Assembly (NCBI RefSeq): GCF_019457905.1
Contig: NZ_JAHZSV010000015.1
Location: 1 to 64,000, forward strand
Reading direction: 5' to 3'
DNA length: 64,000 nt
DNA from: Flagellimonas abyssi
Lineage (GTDB): Bacteria > Bacteroidota > Bacteroidia > Flavobacteriales > Flavobacteriaceae
Shown here: in pieces, positions 44,256 to 55,202 of the stretch
Layout: each line of letters begins with the position of its first letter
Numbering within the stretch: the stretch's first letter is position 1
Notes under the pieces: model-generated
Database searches by the model: none
What the model was told of the DNA's origin: nothing
The model's input: the letters and a program-made list of their open reading frames with translations, nothing else
Program-made: the position numbers and the translations under genes

Positions 44256-45506
44256 ATGAAGCTATCCAAAAGCTACGCTATCCTTACCCAAAACAATTCG
44301 AACACCGACCAATTAGTTCAAAATTTGCTCCGCAATCACGCTGTTCCAGGTTTGACCGAGTTTCAGCAACTGGACGGCCTTCTCTTTTCCCGTTCAGAAA
44401 TCAATAGGTATATGGACGAAGAGGAGCGACATGATATCAAAATACTGACAAAGGACAGCGAACAGGCTTTAAAAACCATGAGCAGTGGTGAACAGAAAAA
44501 AGCTTTGCTCAACTATTTATTGGATCAAGATCCTGATTTTATCATCCTCGTAAATCCTTATGATAATTTGGACGTGGCCACGCAGGCCCAACTCAAGGAA
44601 CAACTTCAGGATATCGCTTCAAACAAAATCGTGGTTCAGTTGGTAAGTAGGCTGGATGATATTTTGCCTGATACGACCCATTTTTTCAAACTGGATGGAG
44701 AGAGCTTGCATCAATATGAATCCCCTGATGCTTTTTGGGAAGAAAATAAAACTGAATCCATCAATTTCAATGGAACAATACCCCCACCGTTATCCCCTAT
44801 CAGTATTGACTTAAAGGAACTGGTCAGCTTCAAAAAGGTATCGGTAAGTTTTGATGGACGCAAAGTACTTGACGAAATCGATTGGACTATCAAAAAAGGG
44901 GAGTTTTGGCAACTCATTGGCCCTAACGGCAGTGGCAAGTCTACACTTTTATCGATGATTACCGGTGATAGCCACAAAGGATACGGTGAAGATTTGACCA
45001 TTTTTGGACAAAAAAAGGGAAGTGGTGAAAGTGTCTGGGACCTGAAACAAAAAATTGGATACTACACGCCAGCAATTACGAATAAATTTCGTGGTTACCA
45101 CACCTTGGAAAATATGATTATCTCGGGGCTCCATGATTCCATTGGACTGTATGTTCTGCCAACCGATAGTGAAAAACAATTGGCCAATGAATGGTTACAT
45201 CTGTTAAACTTAAAAAACAGAAAGAATGATCACTTTCGAGACCTCTCTGTTGGCAACAAACGCTTGGTGATGATGGCACGCGCAATGGTAAAACACCCTC
45301 CCTTACTTATTTTGGATGAACCCACAGCAGGTTTGGATGATTCCAGCGCAAATTTATTTGTAGCGTTGGTAAACAAAATAGCCAAGGAAAGTGACTCCAC
45401 TATTGTTTTTGTTTCGCATCGCAAAGAGCCACAGTTAGATCCCGAGTATATTTTTGAACTTCGCCCATCGGAAAATGGTTCAAAAGGAACTACATCAAGT
45501 ATTTAA
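44256..45506 (+). CDS. ModF-like double ATP-binding protein, first domain degenerate
   Basis: A 416-residue protein with two ABC nucleotide-binding domains and no membrane segment. The second is complete: Walker A GPNGSGKST (about 223-231), signature LSVGNKR, Walker B LLILDEPTAGLDDSS, H-loop FVSHRKE. The first has a signature-like SSGEQKK and a Walker B-like FIILVNPYDNLD without the usual catalytic Glu, and no Walker A. ModF/PhrA-type proteins have this two-domain form; their partner is often unknown. No permease gene is adjacent, so it may act in regulation or with a distant transporter. Confidence 0.8.
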   Translation: MKLSKSYAILTQNNSNTDQLVQNLLRNHAVPGLTEFQQLDGLLFSRSEINRYMDEEERHDIKILTKDSEQALKTMSSGEQKKALLNYLLDQDPDFIILVNPYDNLDVATQAQLKEQLQDIASNKIVVQLVSRLDDILPDTTHFFKLDGESLHQYESPDAFWEENKTESINFNGTIPPPLSPISIDLKELVSFKKVSVSFDGRKVLDEIDWTIKKGEFWQLIGPNGSGKSTLLSMITGDSHKGYGEDLTIFGQKKGSGESVWDLKQKIGYYTPAITNKFRGYHTLENMIISGLHDSIGLYVLPTDSEKQLANEWLHLLNLKNRKNDHFRDLSVGNKRLVMMARAMVKHPPLLILDEPTAGLDDSSANLFVALVNKIAKESDSTIVFVSHRKEPQLDPEYIFELRPSENGSKGTTSSI

Positions 45507-45587
45507 TTGACTCATAAAGAAACACTTAAACAAATCAGCTGTTTTTTTGCTATCTTATAGGGAATTCAACATTTAACCCTCCCTTAC

Positions 45588-47051
45588 ATGCAAAAGATTA
45601 CTGTAAAGCCAGGTGCCAAACTTGTGGATTACAAGGCGTACGGCTCCCTCTACTCCTCTGTTCTAGATTTCACGGATCAGTCCAAAGAACCTATTGAATC
45701 ACTTAAAGGCCGAACCATCTGGATGATAAATTCCACTGCCATTGGTGGTGGGGTCGCCGAAATGCTCCCGAGTCAAATGAGAATTTTACGGGAACTTGGC
45801 GTTTCCATTGAATGGCTCGTCATAGAAGCAAAAAAGGATGCCTTTTTTGACCTGACCAAACGTATACACAATGCCATTCACGGAAGCGGCAATGGCATTT
45901 TTACGGAAGAAGACCGGAAAATTTATGAGGAAGTCAACCAAAATAATCTATCCAAGGCCTTGGAACTTATCAATGATGGAGATATTGTTGTGGTACATGA
46001 TCCCCAGCCCATGCCATTGGCCGCAATGATCAAAAAGAAAAAAAACGTTTCTATTATTTGGAGGTGCCATATTGGTCTGGAAGATGATACCGACGTTACC
46101 GATGCCGTTTGGAAATTTTTGGAACCCTACACTAACGATTATGATCATTTTGTTTTTAGTCTGCCATCCTACGTTCCAAACCCCTTGAAAAACAGAACCT
46201 CTATTATACCACCTGCTATTGATCCTTTGAGTCATAAGAACCGGGAACTGCAATTGCACAAGTGCATCGGAATTTTATATCAATCTGGCATACTGGATGA
46301 TCATAAGGCCATTCTTTATCATCGATATAAACATTTAGTGAGAAGGGTAATGCCAGATGGTTCTTTTGATGTGTTGGACGCTGGAAAAAACCTAGATCTG
46401 ATTTATCGTCCAATAGTTACCGAGATCTCAAGATGGGATCGCCTAAAAGGTTTTAAGGAACTGATGGAGGCTTTTATCAAAATGAAGGTGGACAATCGAA
46501 AAAATGGCGACCCCAAAAGTCTGGAGTACAAACGTATTGAAATGACATTGTTGGTGTTGGGTGGCCCTGACCCTGCATTTGTTTCCGACGATCCAGAAGG
46601 TAAAGAGGTCCTCAAAGAATTGACAGAAACCTACAAAACGGTGGATAAAGACATGCAGAACGATATCGCCATTTTATTACTGCCATTGGACAATCCAAAA
46701 GAAAATGCATTGATTGTAAATGCACTTCAGCGTTCATCCAGCATTATTGTACAGAACTCCATTCAAGAGGGATTCGGACTTACGGCAACGGAAGCGATGT
46801 GGAAAAGAAAACCTGTTCTGGTTTCCAATGCGGCCGGACTCAAATATCAGGTGGTTGATAACAAAACAGGGAAGATCAACCAAGATCCAACCGACATTGA
46901 GAACTTATCCAAAACCTTGGCCTATATGCTCAATCATCCAAAAGAAAGGGATAAATGGGGTTTTAACGGGCAGCTCAGGGTCATCCAGAACTTCACTCTT
47001 TTCAGTCAATTATTATCATGGCTGGGAACATTATCCACAAACAAAGCGTAA
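45588..47051 (+). CDS. Trehalose synthase/phosphorylase-type glycosyltransferase
   Basis: A 487-residue GT-B enzyme of the GT4 type. INSTAIGGGVAEMLPSQM (about 48-65) binds the nucleotide sugar or phosphate region, WRCHIGLEDDT is in the N-terminal domain, and the C-terminal domain has VTEISRWDRLKGFKEL and the E-x7-E-like SIQEGFGLTATEAMWKRKPV. This matches trehalose synthase TreT (NDP-glucose plus glucose) and related trehalose phosphorylases. Which direction it runs in vivo cannot be told. It is a single-gene unit closed by a terminator. Confidence 0.85.
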   Translation: MQKITVKPGAKLVDYKAYGSLYSSVLDFTDQSKEPIESLKGRTIWMINSTAIGGGVAEMLPSQMRILRELGVSIEWLVIEAKKDAFFDLTKRIHNAIHGSGNGIFTEEDRKIYEEVNQNNLSKALELINDGDIVVVHDPQPMPLAAMIKKKKNVSIIWRCHIGLEDDTDVTDAVWKFLEPYTNDYDHFVFSLPSYVPNPLKNRTSIIPPAIDPLSHKNRELQLHKCIGILYQSGILDDHKAILYHRYKHLVRRVMPDGSFDVLDAGKNLDLIYRPIVTEISRWDRLKGFKELMEAFIKMKVDNRKNGDPKSLEYKRIEMTLLVLGGPDPAFVSDDPEGKEVLKELTETYKTVDKDMQNDIAILLLPLDNPKENALIVNALQRSSSIIVQNSIQEGFGLTATEAMWKRKPVLVSNAAGLKYQVVDNKTGKINQDPTDIENLSKTLAYMLNHPKERDKWGFNGQLRVIQNFTLFSQLLSWLGTLSTNKA

Positions 47052-47054
47052 AAC

Positions 47055-47083
47055 AAAGGCCCTCCAAATTGAGGGCCTTTATT
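47055..47083. terminator. Bidirectional terminator
   Basis: AAAGGCCCTC, loop CAAATT, GAGGGCCTTT and flanking A/T runs. It separates the convergent glycosyltransferase and secDF genes. Confidence 0.85.
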
Positions 47084-47112
47084 ATAAAAGTGTAATATAA
47101 AAAAACGAAAAA

Positions 47113-50079
47113 CTATGCTCCTGTAGCAGCAGCAATTTTCTTCTTTAATGAGTCGAACATCACAGGTGTTGCGATAAATACGGAAGAGTATGTACCTACA
47201 ATTACACCTACGATCATTGCAAACATAAATCCTCTTAGGCTTTCACCTCCAAAAATGAAGATGGCCAACAACACGATCAACGTGGTTAGCGAGGTGTTCA
47301 ACGTTCTACTCAAAGTGCTGTTCAATGCATCATTAATATTTACTCCATCATTGAATCCCTTTAGGGCTGTAATCTCACGGATACGGTCGAATACTACCAC
47401 CGTATCGTTCAGTGAGTACCCGATTACCGTAAGGATTGCCGCAATAAAGGCTTGGTCGATTTCCATATTAAATGGCATGATGCTTCCTGTTAGCGAGAAA
47501 ATACCCAACACGATCATTACATCGTGGAATACCGCAACCACGGCACCCAATGAGAATTGCCATTTTCTAAATCGCAATAAGATGTATAGGAAAACTACCG
47601 CCAAGGAACCGATAATGGCCAAGAATGCATTTTTCTTGATATCATCTGCGATGGTCGGACCCACTTTAACGGATTGTAGGATTCCGATTGATTTCTCGGA
47701 TGCACCCACGGTGAAGTCGTCAAAAGAGGTACCATCTGGCAAGTATTTTTGTAATGTGGTGTAAAGTTTATTTTGAATTTCCGTGTCCACTTCCACACCT
47801 TCTTCGTCCACTTTGTATGGTGTAGTCACCTTGATTTGATTGGCATCACCAAAGGTTTTCACCATGGTTCCACTACCAAATTCAGTATTGAGTTCAGAAG
47901 CAATCTCTGAAGGATTCACTGCTTTCTCAAAACGGATTTGATACGAACGTCCACCAATGAAATCAACACCTTGGTTCAATCCTTTGGTAAGCAAGGAGAA
48001 TACACTTACCGCTACTAAGATTCCAGAAACAATGTAAGCAATCTTACGCTTGGACAAGAAATCGATGTTCATCTTGGTGAAAAGATTCTTGGTAATCCCC
48101 GTACTGAAATCCAATCGTCTACCTTTTTTACTAGTATAGGCCTCAATCATCAATCTGGTCACAAATATGGCCGTAAACAAGGAAGTAACAATACCTATCA
48201 TCAATGTAGTGGCAAAACCTTTAATTGGTCCAGACCCAAAGATGAAAAGGATAATTGCCGTTAATCCAGTAGTAATGTTGGCATCCAAAATAGAAGACAA
48301 GGCATTTCCAAAACCATCGGCAATGGCTTGGGCTTTTCCTTTTCCACGGGCCAATTCTTCTTTTATCCTCTCAAAGATAAGTACGTTGGCATCTACCGAC
48401 ATACCAATGGTCAAAACGATACCTGCGATACCTGGCAATGTCAACACAGCACCAAGGCTGGTCAATACTCCAAAAATCAACAAAATATTGAATACCAATG
48501 CGATGTCTGCGAACACCCCTGCTCTACCGTAGTAGAAAATCATCCATACCAACACAAAAATCATAGCGATGACAAAGGACATAAATCCACTGTCGATAGC
48601 TTCTTGTCCCAAGGATGGCCCTACGACTTCGGACTGGATAATATCTGCGGAAGCAGGAAGTTTACCTGCACGTAGTACGTTAGCGATATCTTTTGTTTCG
48701 TTTACAGTAAATGTACCTGTAATCTCTGAACGCCCGCCAGAAATTGGTCCTGAAGAAACACCCGGTGCCGTGTACACTTTGTTGTCCAAAACAATGGCGA
48801 TACCTGTCTGGTTGTTATATGCATCACCCGTCAACGCTTCCCACTCTTTTGCACCACGAGTGTTCATGGTCATACTAACAGCAGGTTTATTGAATTGATC
48901 AAAGGTATCCTGTGCGTCGGAAACTACATCTCCGCTAATTCTGGGCGTACCTTCCCTGTTGGATTTCAAGGCATACAAATCAACAATTTCGGCATCTTGT
49001 GCCGGACGCTCCCAAAGGAACTTGGTAAATTGAATATCATTTGGCAACAACCTTCTGATCTCTGGCATTCTCAAGTACTCGCCTAGTTCGGCGGTATCGG
49101 AAACCATGGCCCTTGCAATGGCGTGACTACCTGGATTAGCAGGAATAAGTTTGCCCAAAATAGGATTGGCCTGAGCGGTCATGTCCAAAGAATCCTGTGA
49201 AACATCGGAAAGCAATGAATCGATTTCGGATTCAGGTTTTGCTTCGGTATCTTCTTTTGCTTCGGGCTTCAAGATTTCTTTTAAACGCTCATTGGCACTT
49301 ACCAAAAAGTTTCCAATGCTGTTGTTGCTCTGTGGATAGGTTTCCCAGAACTCCAATTGTGCGGTACTGGATAACAATTCCTGTGCACGGGCAATATCCC
49401 TTGCTCCTGGAAGCTCAACTAAGATTCGGCCAGAATTTCCTTCTCTTTGGATGTTTGGTTGGGTTACCCCAAAACCATCGATACGCTCACGAAGTACTTC
49501 GAATGCAGATACAATGGATTCATCAATCTTTCTTCTGATGACTGGCTTCACCTGATCATCCGTCATTTGAAAATTGATGTCATCGCTAAGACCTTTATTG
49601 GCAAAAATATCCGGTGATGCCAATTTGGTGTCTCCTTTTATTTTGTCAAAAGCCTCAAAAAACAGCTCCAAGTAAGTATTATCACTACTCTTGGATGCTT
49701 CATCCGCATCGGCCAATGCTTTGTTGAAAACTGGGTTCTTGGTATTGTTGGCCAAGCCTTTCAAGATATCCTTAACGGAAATCTGCAGGGTAACATTGAT
49801 ACCGCCTTTAAGGTCCAATCCTTTGTTCAACTCTTTCGTCTTGGCATCTTCATAGCTCGTAAAGCCCAAAACAGTGTTATCACTGATCGAGTCCAAATAC
49901 GATGCCTCTAAAGCTTCACGCTTTGCAACATAATCTTCCTCAGCCTCCGAAATTTGGCTAACTGCGTATGCTTCAGCGTCTCCCTCCAACTTGTTAGTGA
50001 TGAAAGTATAAGACAACTGATAGATGCTCACCAAGCCAAAAAGGATCGCGAAAAGCCTTATAAGTCCTTTATTCTGCAT
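47113..50079 (-). CDS. secDF: Protein translocase subunit SecDF (fused)
   Basis: A 988-residue fusion of SecD and SecF, as in many Bacteroidota. An N-terminal helix (LIRLFAILFGLVSIYQLSY) is followed by a large periplasmic region with KGLDLKGGINVTLQISV and the P1 head, then SecD helices with GIAGIVLTIGMSVDANVLIFERIKEELARG (read in two blocks), and the SecF half from about residue 655 (KRKIAYIVSGILVAVSVFSL; QGVDFIGGRSYQIRF; YSLNDTVVVFDRIRE). It uses the proton gradient to help pull proteins through SecYEG. It is monocistronic with its own promoter. Confidence 0.96.
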   Translation of the reverse strand: MQNKGLIRLFAILFGLVSIYQLSYTFITNKLEGDAEAYAVSQISEAEEDYVAKREALEASYLDSISDNTVLGFTSYEDAKTKELNKGLDLKGGINVTLQISVKDILKGLANNTKNPVFNKALADADEASKSSDNTYLELFFEAFDKIKGDTKLASPDIFANKGLSDDINFQMTDDQVKPVIRRKIDESIVSAFEVLRERIDGFGVTQPNIQREGNSGRILVELPGARDIARAQELLSSTAQLEFWETYPQSNNSIGNFLVSANERLKEILKPEAKEDTEAKPESEIDSLLSDVSQDSLDMTAQANPILGKLIPANPGSHAIARAMVSDTAELGEYLRMPEIRRLLPNDIQFTKFLWERPAQDAEIVDLYALKSNREGTPRISGDVVSDAQDTFDQFNKPAVSMTMNTRGAKEWEALTGDAYNNQTGIAIVLDNKVYTAPGVSSGPISGGRSEITGTFTVNETKDIANVLRAGKLPASADIIQSEVVGPSLGQEAIDSGFMSFVIAMIFVLVWMIFYYGRAGVFADIALVFNILLIFGVLTSLGAVLTLPGIAGIVLTIGMSVDANVLIFERIKEELARGKGKAQAIADGFGNALSSILDANITTGLTAIILFIFGSGPIKGFATTLMIGIVTSLFTAIFVTRLMIEAYTSKKGRRLDFSTGITKNLFTKMNIDFLSKRKIAYIVSGILVAVSVFSLLTKGLNQGVDFIGGRSYQIRFEKAVNPSEIASELNTEFGSGTMVKTFGDANQIKVTTPYKVDEEGVEVDTEIQNKLYTTLQKYLPDGTSFDDFTVGASEKSIGILQSVKVGPTIADDIKKNAFLAIIGSLAVVFLYILLRFRKWQFSLGAVVAVFHDVMIVLGIFSLTGSIMPFNMEIDQAFIAAILTVIGYSLNDTVVVFDRIREITALKGFNDGVNINDALNSTLSRTLNTSLTTLIVLLAIFIFGGESLRGFMFAMIVGVIVGTYSSVFIATPVMFDSLKKKIAAATGA

Positions 50080-50117
50080 TGATTGTTAATTTTTTAGAAG
50101 TTTTCTTAAACAGCGTG

Positions 50118-50148
50118 CAAATATATCATTTCCGATAACATTTGACAA
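50118..50148 (-). promoter_or_regulatory. secDF promoter
   Basis: On the minus strand TTG (50148-50146), 20 nt, and TATATTTG (50125-50118), a perfect flavobacterial -33/-7 pair, 38 nt before the secDF ATG. Confidence 0.7.
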
Positions 50149-50303
50149 TAGAAATTGATGTAATTGCAATTACGGTTGATGGTTACGCTGTTAAAATAAA
50201 AATGTCATTCCAGACAAACCTTTAAATTTCCATCCAAATTGATGGCAAAACTCTTTGAGGTCGCGTCCGAAATGACATTTTAGTTGGTTATTGTTGATTT
50301 GGT

Positions 50304-51230
50304 CTAGACTTCTAGAAGTCCGTTTGTTTTTTTAACGCCTTCTGCACTCTCTTGCATTTTGGCTTTTTCTGCATCGGACAATTCGATTTCAACGATTTTT
50401 TCGATACCTCCTTTACCCAAAATAACTGGGACACCGATACAAATATCATTCAATCCGTACTCACCCTCCAATAGTGTGGAGCATGGGAACATTTTCTTTT
50501 GGTCACATGCAATGGCCTGTACCAATCCAGATACCGCGGCACCAGGAGCATACCATGCACTTGTTCCCAACAATTTGGTCAAGGTGGCACCTCCAACTTT
50601 GGTTTCTTCCACGACCCAGTTCATTTTACCCTCGGACAAAAATTCGGAAACTTTTACACTGTTTCTAGTGGCATGACCAATTAGAGGAACCATCCCCGTA
50701 TCACTGTGTCCACCGATTACCATACCGTCCACATCAGAAATCGGAGCTTCCAATGCTTCAGCCAGTCTATATTTAAAACGTGCGCTGTCCAAAGCACCGC
50801 CCATTCCAATAATTCTATTCTTTGGTAATCCAGTTGCCTTGTGTACTAAATAGGTCATGGTATCCATAGGGTTGCTCACTACTATTATAGTTACCTCTGG
50901 AGAGTGCTCGATAAGGTTTGTTGCAACAGTTTTTACGATGCCAGCGTTGATGCCGATCAACTCCTCGCGCGTCATACCCGGTTTACGTGGAATCCCAGAG
51001 GTGATCACTGCGATATCACTACCTGCTGTTTTACTGTAATCGCTGGTGCTTCCTGTTATTTTGGTGTCAAAACCGTTCAAAGAGGCCGTCTGCATCAAAT
51101 CCATGGCCTTACCTTCGGCATATCCTTCTTTGATATCCAATAAAACAACTTCTGCCGCAAAATTTTTCATTGCTATGTATTCTGCACAGCTTGCTCCCAC
51201 TGCGCCTGCTCCAACTACGGTAACTTTCAT
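50304..51230 (-). CDS. mdh: Malate dehydrogenase
   Basis: A 308-residue NAD-dependent dehydrogenase of the LDH-like MDH group. The dinucleotide motif GAGAVGASCAEYIA (7-20), substrate-binding RKPGMTREEL with its Arg pair, VSNPMDTMTYL and the catalytic His in GGHSDTGMVPL are visible. It interconverts malate and oxaloacetate in the TCA cycle. It is monocistronic, with a TATTTTTG box 26 nt before the start. Confidence 0.96.
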   Translation of the reverse strand: MKVTVVGAGAVGASCAEYIAMKNFAAEVVLLDIKEGYAEGKAMDLMQTASLNGFDTKITGSTSDYSKTAGSDIAVITSGIPRKPGMTREELIGINAGIVKTVATNLIEHSPEVTIIVVSNPMDTMTYLVHKATGLPKNRIIGMGGALDSARFKYRLAEALEAPISDVDGMVIGGHSDTGMVPLIGHATRNSVKVSEFLSEGKMNWVVEETKVGGATLTKLLGTSAWYAPGAAVSGLVQAIACDQKKMFPCSTLLEGEYGLNDICIGVPVILGKGGIEKIVEIELSDAEKAKMQESAEGVKKTNGLLEV

Positions 51231-51255
51231 TTGTATAGATTTAAATTTTAGTCTT

Positions 51256-51263
51256 CAAAAATA
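51256..51263 (-). promoter_or_regulatory. mdh -7 box
   Basis: TATTTTTG on the minus strand is a TAnnTTTG match 25 nt before the mdh ATG. No TTG is seen at the -33 position. Confidence 0.45.
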
Positions 51264-51472
51264 ATGCATTTGACGCAGAAAGAAGCTGACTTTTACCAGT
51301 TTTAGCGCGTCAATCCTATCAAATTATACCTTCTCAAAGTTATTTTGAAGCGGAGAAAAGCCGATTACAATGGTTTGTATCTAAAAAAAGAAATATTTTA
51401 TAAGTTTTATGCAATAGATTCCTACAAAGCTACGTTCTTATAGTCCCAAATTTAACGTAACCTACTTGACCT

Positions 51473-51844
51473 ATGAAAAAGCTCTTTTCATTGTTGTCGA
51501 TTGTTGGCATAATCGCCATAAGCAACTGTACTCGCGTACCAGAGAACCACGACCCTATTCTGGGCATCTGGGCAAAAACTGAATCTTCTAGTATTGAGGA
51601 CAAAAATTCCAGCACCGTTCGCGAAGAATGGATTTTCAACGATGTATACCTAGGCAGGTACCAAAGGTATTCGAACTCCAAATTGATTTTTTACACTGAT
51701 TTTAAGTGGTCCCAAGAAAAAGGAACCTATTCCATTATTTACGGTGATCCCGAAGTAACGGACATTACCGTAAGCTTGGAAAAAGCAAAAACACCAGAGA
51801 TATTGACCTTGGATAATGGCTCGGTCTTCGCCACCAGGGAATGA
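51473..51844 (+). CDS. Small lipoprotein of unknown function
   Basis: A 123-residue predicted lipoprotein: signal LLSIVGIIAISNC with the lipidated Cys at about residue 20. The mature part starts DPILGIWAKTESSS and continues with REEWIFNDVYLGRYQRYSN, the alternating aromatic pattern of small lipocalin-like or META-type beta barrels, but no family can be named with confidence. It is a single gene flanked by a terminator. Confidence 0.6.
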   Translation: MKKLFSLLSIVGIIAISNCTRVPENHDPILGIWAKTESSSIEDKNSSTVREEWIFNDVYLGRYQRYSNSKLIFYTDFKWSQEKGTYSIIYGDPEVTDITVSLEKAKTPEILTLDNGSVFATRE

Positions 51845-51870
51845 CGTGAAGACTACATATATGAAAATAG

Positions 51871-51895
51871 GAGGCCCCTTTATGGGGCCTTCTTT
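51871..51895. terminator. Bidirectional terminator
   Basis: AGGCCCC, loop TTTAT, GGGGCCT then TCTTT. It lies between the convergent small lipoprotein and DUF6588 genes. Confidence 0.75.
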
Positions 51896-51923
51896 AGTTT
51901 TGGTCGGTTGATTTGTTTTCTTT

Positions 51924-52934
51924 CTATCTGAATCCGAAGTTAACACCAAAGGTGAAGGTGCTGAATTCAGCTATATTATATTCAGCATTAAGCCTAAAAA
52001 AGCCAAGTTTTAATTTAGTGCCCAGCGTGGCGGCTACCCCACTTGCATTCTTTGACACCGTAAAAGGGTCCTCTACGGTCTCCGAAAAGAAAGGTCCATT
52101 TGCCTGATAGGTCCCCAGCAAGTCGATGTCCGATTTACCGGTAATGTACCCAAGCCCCCCATAAAAATTGATTACAGGAATGTTTTTTGTTGAAACGACA
52201 GCACTAAAATTCCAAGTTTTAAAGCTTGCATCGATTCTTTGATTACTTCCATCAATAAAGTCAGAGTCCGTAAAATCATACTCTCCATTTAAATTGGTAT
52301 ATCCTATGACCGCTGAAATGGCGACAGGCATTACCTTGTCCGCGGGCAATATTTTAGTGAAATCGTATTGCAATCCTGCGCCAAAGAGCCCGAGTTTTGC
52401 GTCGTCATCAAATTTTATTTTTGGTAAAAAGCGTGCTTTGACTTCCAGCCCCTTGACCAAACCAACACTTGCTTGGATATATCCCGATGGGATAAAATTT
52501 AGGTTTTCCGATGAAAGTCCCGAAGGAAGCACAAAGTCCTCACGGAACACACCGCTTTGGTCTTCAACAAATACCTCTACTCCCTCAATGTCACCTAAAG
52601 CGGTTGATACCATTCTGGCTTGGCCAGGGTTTTGCACAAAGTCCAAGTTTTCATAATCCGCTGGGTCCAACAAAAATGCCTTTTTATCATCTTTGTTCTT
52701 AAAGCCTGTGATGTTTCCAATGATTGAAATTTCGAATCCGCCCAAGGGTTTAGCATCCGCAGTATTGTACCATCCATTGGAAATGCTGTAAATGGCTCCT
52801 TCAGAAACGGGAGACAAATAGGCATTGGCAAATCGTTCTGCATCCGCCACACCTGAAACAAAGATATCGTTCAAATCTTGGGCCTTGCCCATGGTCACGG
52901 AGACCAACGCTAGGGCTACAATTATTCTTTTCAT
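51924..52934 (-). CDS. DUF6588 outer-membrane protein
   Basis: A 336-residue exported protein. Signal peptide MKRIIVALALVSVTMGKAQ. The mature N-terminus DLNDIFVSGVADAERFANAY (about 20-39) and the following SPVSEGAIYSISNGWYNTA are characteristic of DUF6588, a Bacteroidota family thought to be beta-barrels; the end TFTFGVNFGFR has the terminal beta-strand pattern. The function is unknown. It is transcribed away from gyrB, with a terminator between. Confidence 0.8.
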   Translation of the reverse strand: MKRIIVALALVSVTMGKAQDLNDIFVSGVADAERFANAYLSPVSEGAIYSISNGWYNTADAKPLGGFEISIIGNITGFKNKDDKKAFLLDPADYENLDFVQNPGQARMVSTALGDIEGVEVFVEDQSGVFREDFVLPSGLSSENLNFIPSGYIQASVGLVKGLEVKARFLPKIKFDDDAKLGLFGAGLQYDFTKILPADKVMPVAISAVIGYTNLNGEYDFTDSDFIDGSNQRIDASFKTWNFSAVVSTKNIPVINFYGGLGYITGKSDIDLLGTYQANGPFFSETVEDPFTVSKNASGVAATLGTKLKLGFFRLNAEYNIAEFSTFTFGVNFGFR

Positions 52935-52960
52935 AATCTTGAAGTTTTACCCAAAACTAA

Positions 52961-52988
52961 AAAACTCGCCCTACGAAGGCGAGTTTTT
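52961..52988 (-). terminator. gyrB terminator
   Basis: AAAACTCGCC, loop CTACGAA, GGCGAGTTTTT. It is 20 bp beyond the gyrB stop on the minus strand and works in either direction. Confidence 0.8.
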
Positions 52989-53007
52989 GTTGTGAAATGC
53001 TTGTTAT

Positions 53008-54966
<1,959 letters not shown>

Positions 54967-54984
54967 TCAAAAATTCAAATCTTA

Positions 54985-54992
54985 CAAATATA
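54985..54992 (-). promoter_or_regulatory. gyrB -7 box
   Basis: TATATTTG on the minus strand, 36 nt before the gyrB ATG, is a perfect TAnnTTTG match. The -33 region reads TTTAC instead of TTG. Confidence 0.5.
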
Positions 54993-55110
54993 ATCAATAC
55001 CCTGTGTAAATGGCCTTAAACTGCTTGTTGGACACCCTAAGTTATCAACAAAAACTGTGGAAAACGACTTAGTTTGGAGCTTATACCCTCCTACTGCTAC
55101 AGACAACTAA

Positions 55111-55135
55111 AAAGCCCCTTGGATAAGGGGCTTTT
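55111..55135 (-). terminator. asnB terminator
   Basis: AAAGCCCCTT, loop GGATA, AAGGGGCTTTT. It is 68 bp beyond the asnB stop on the minus strand. Confidence 0.8.
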
Positions 55136-55202
55136 CGGACTAATTAAAAAATGAAACTAGTTAGATTACTGCTTCATAACGTTTGGTTGGTTTAAACGGG
55201 GG

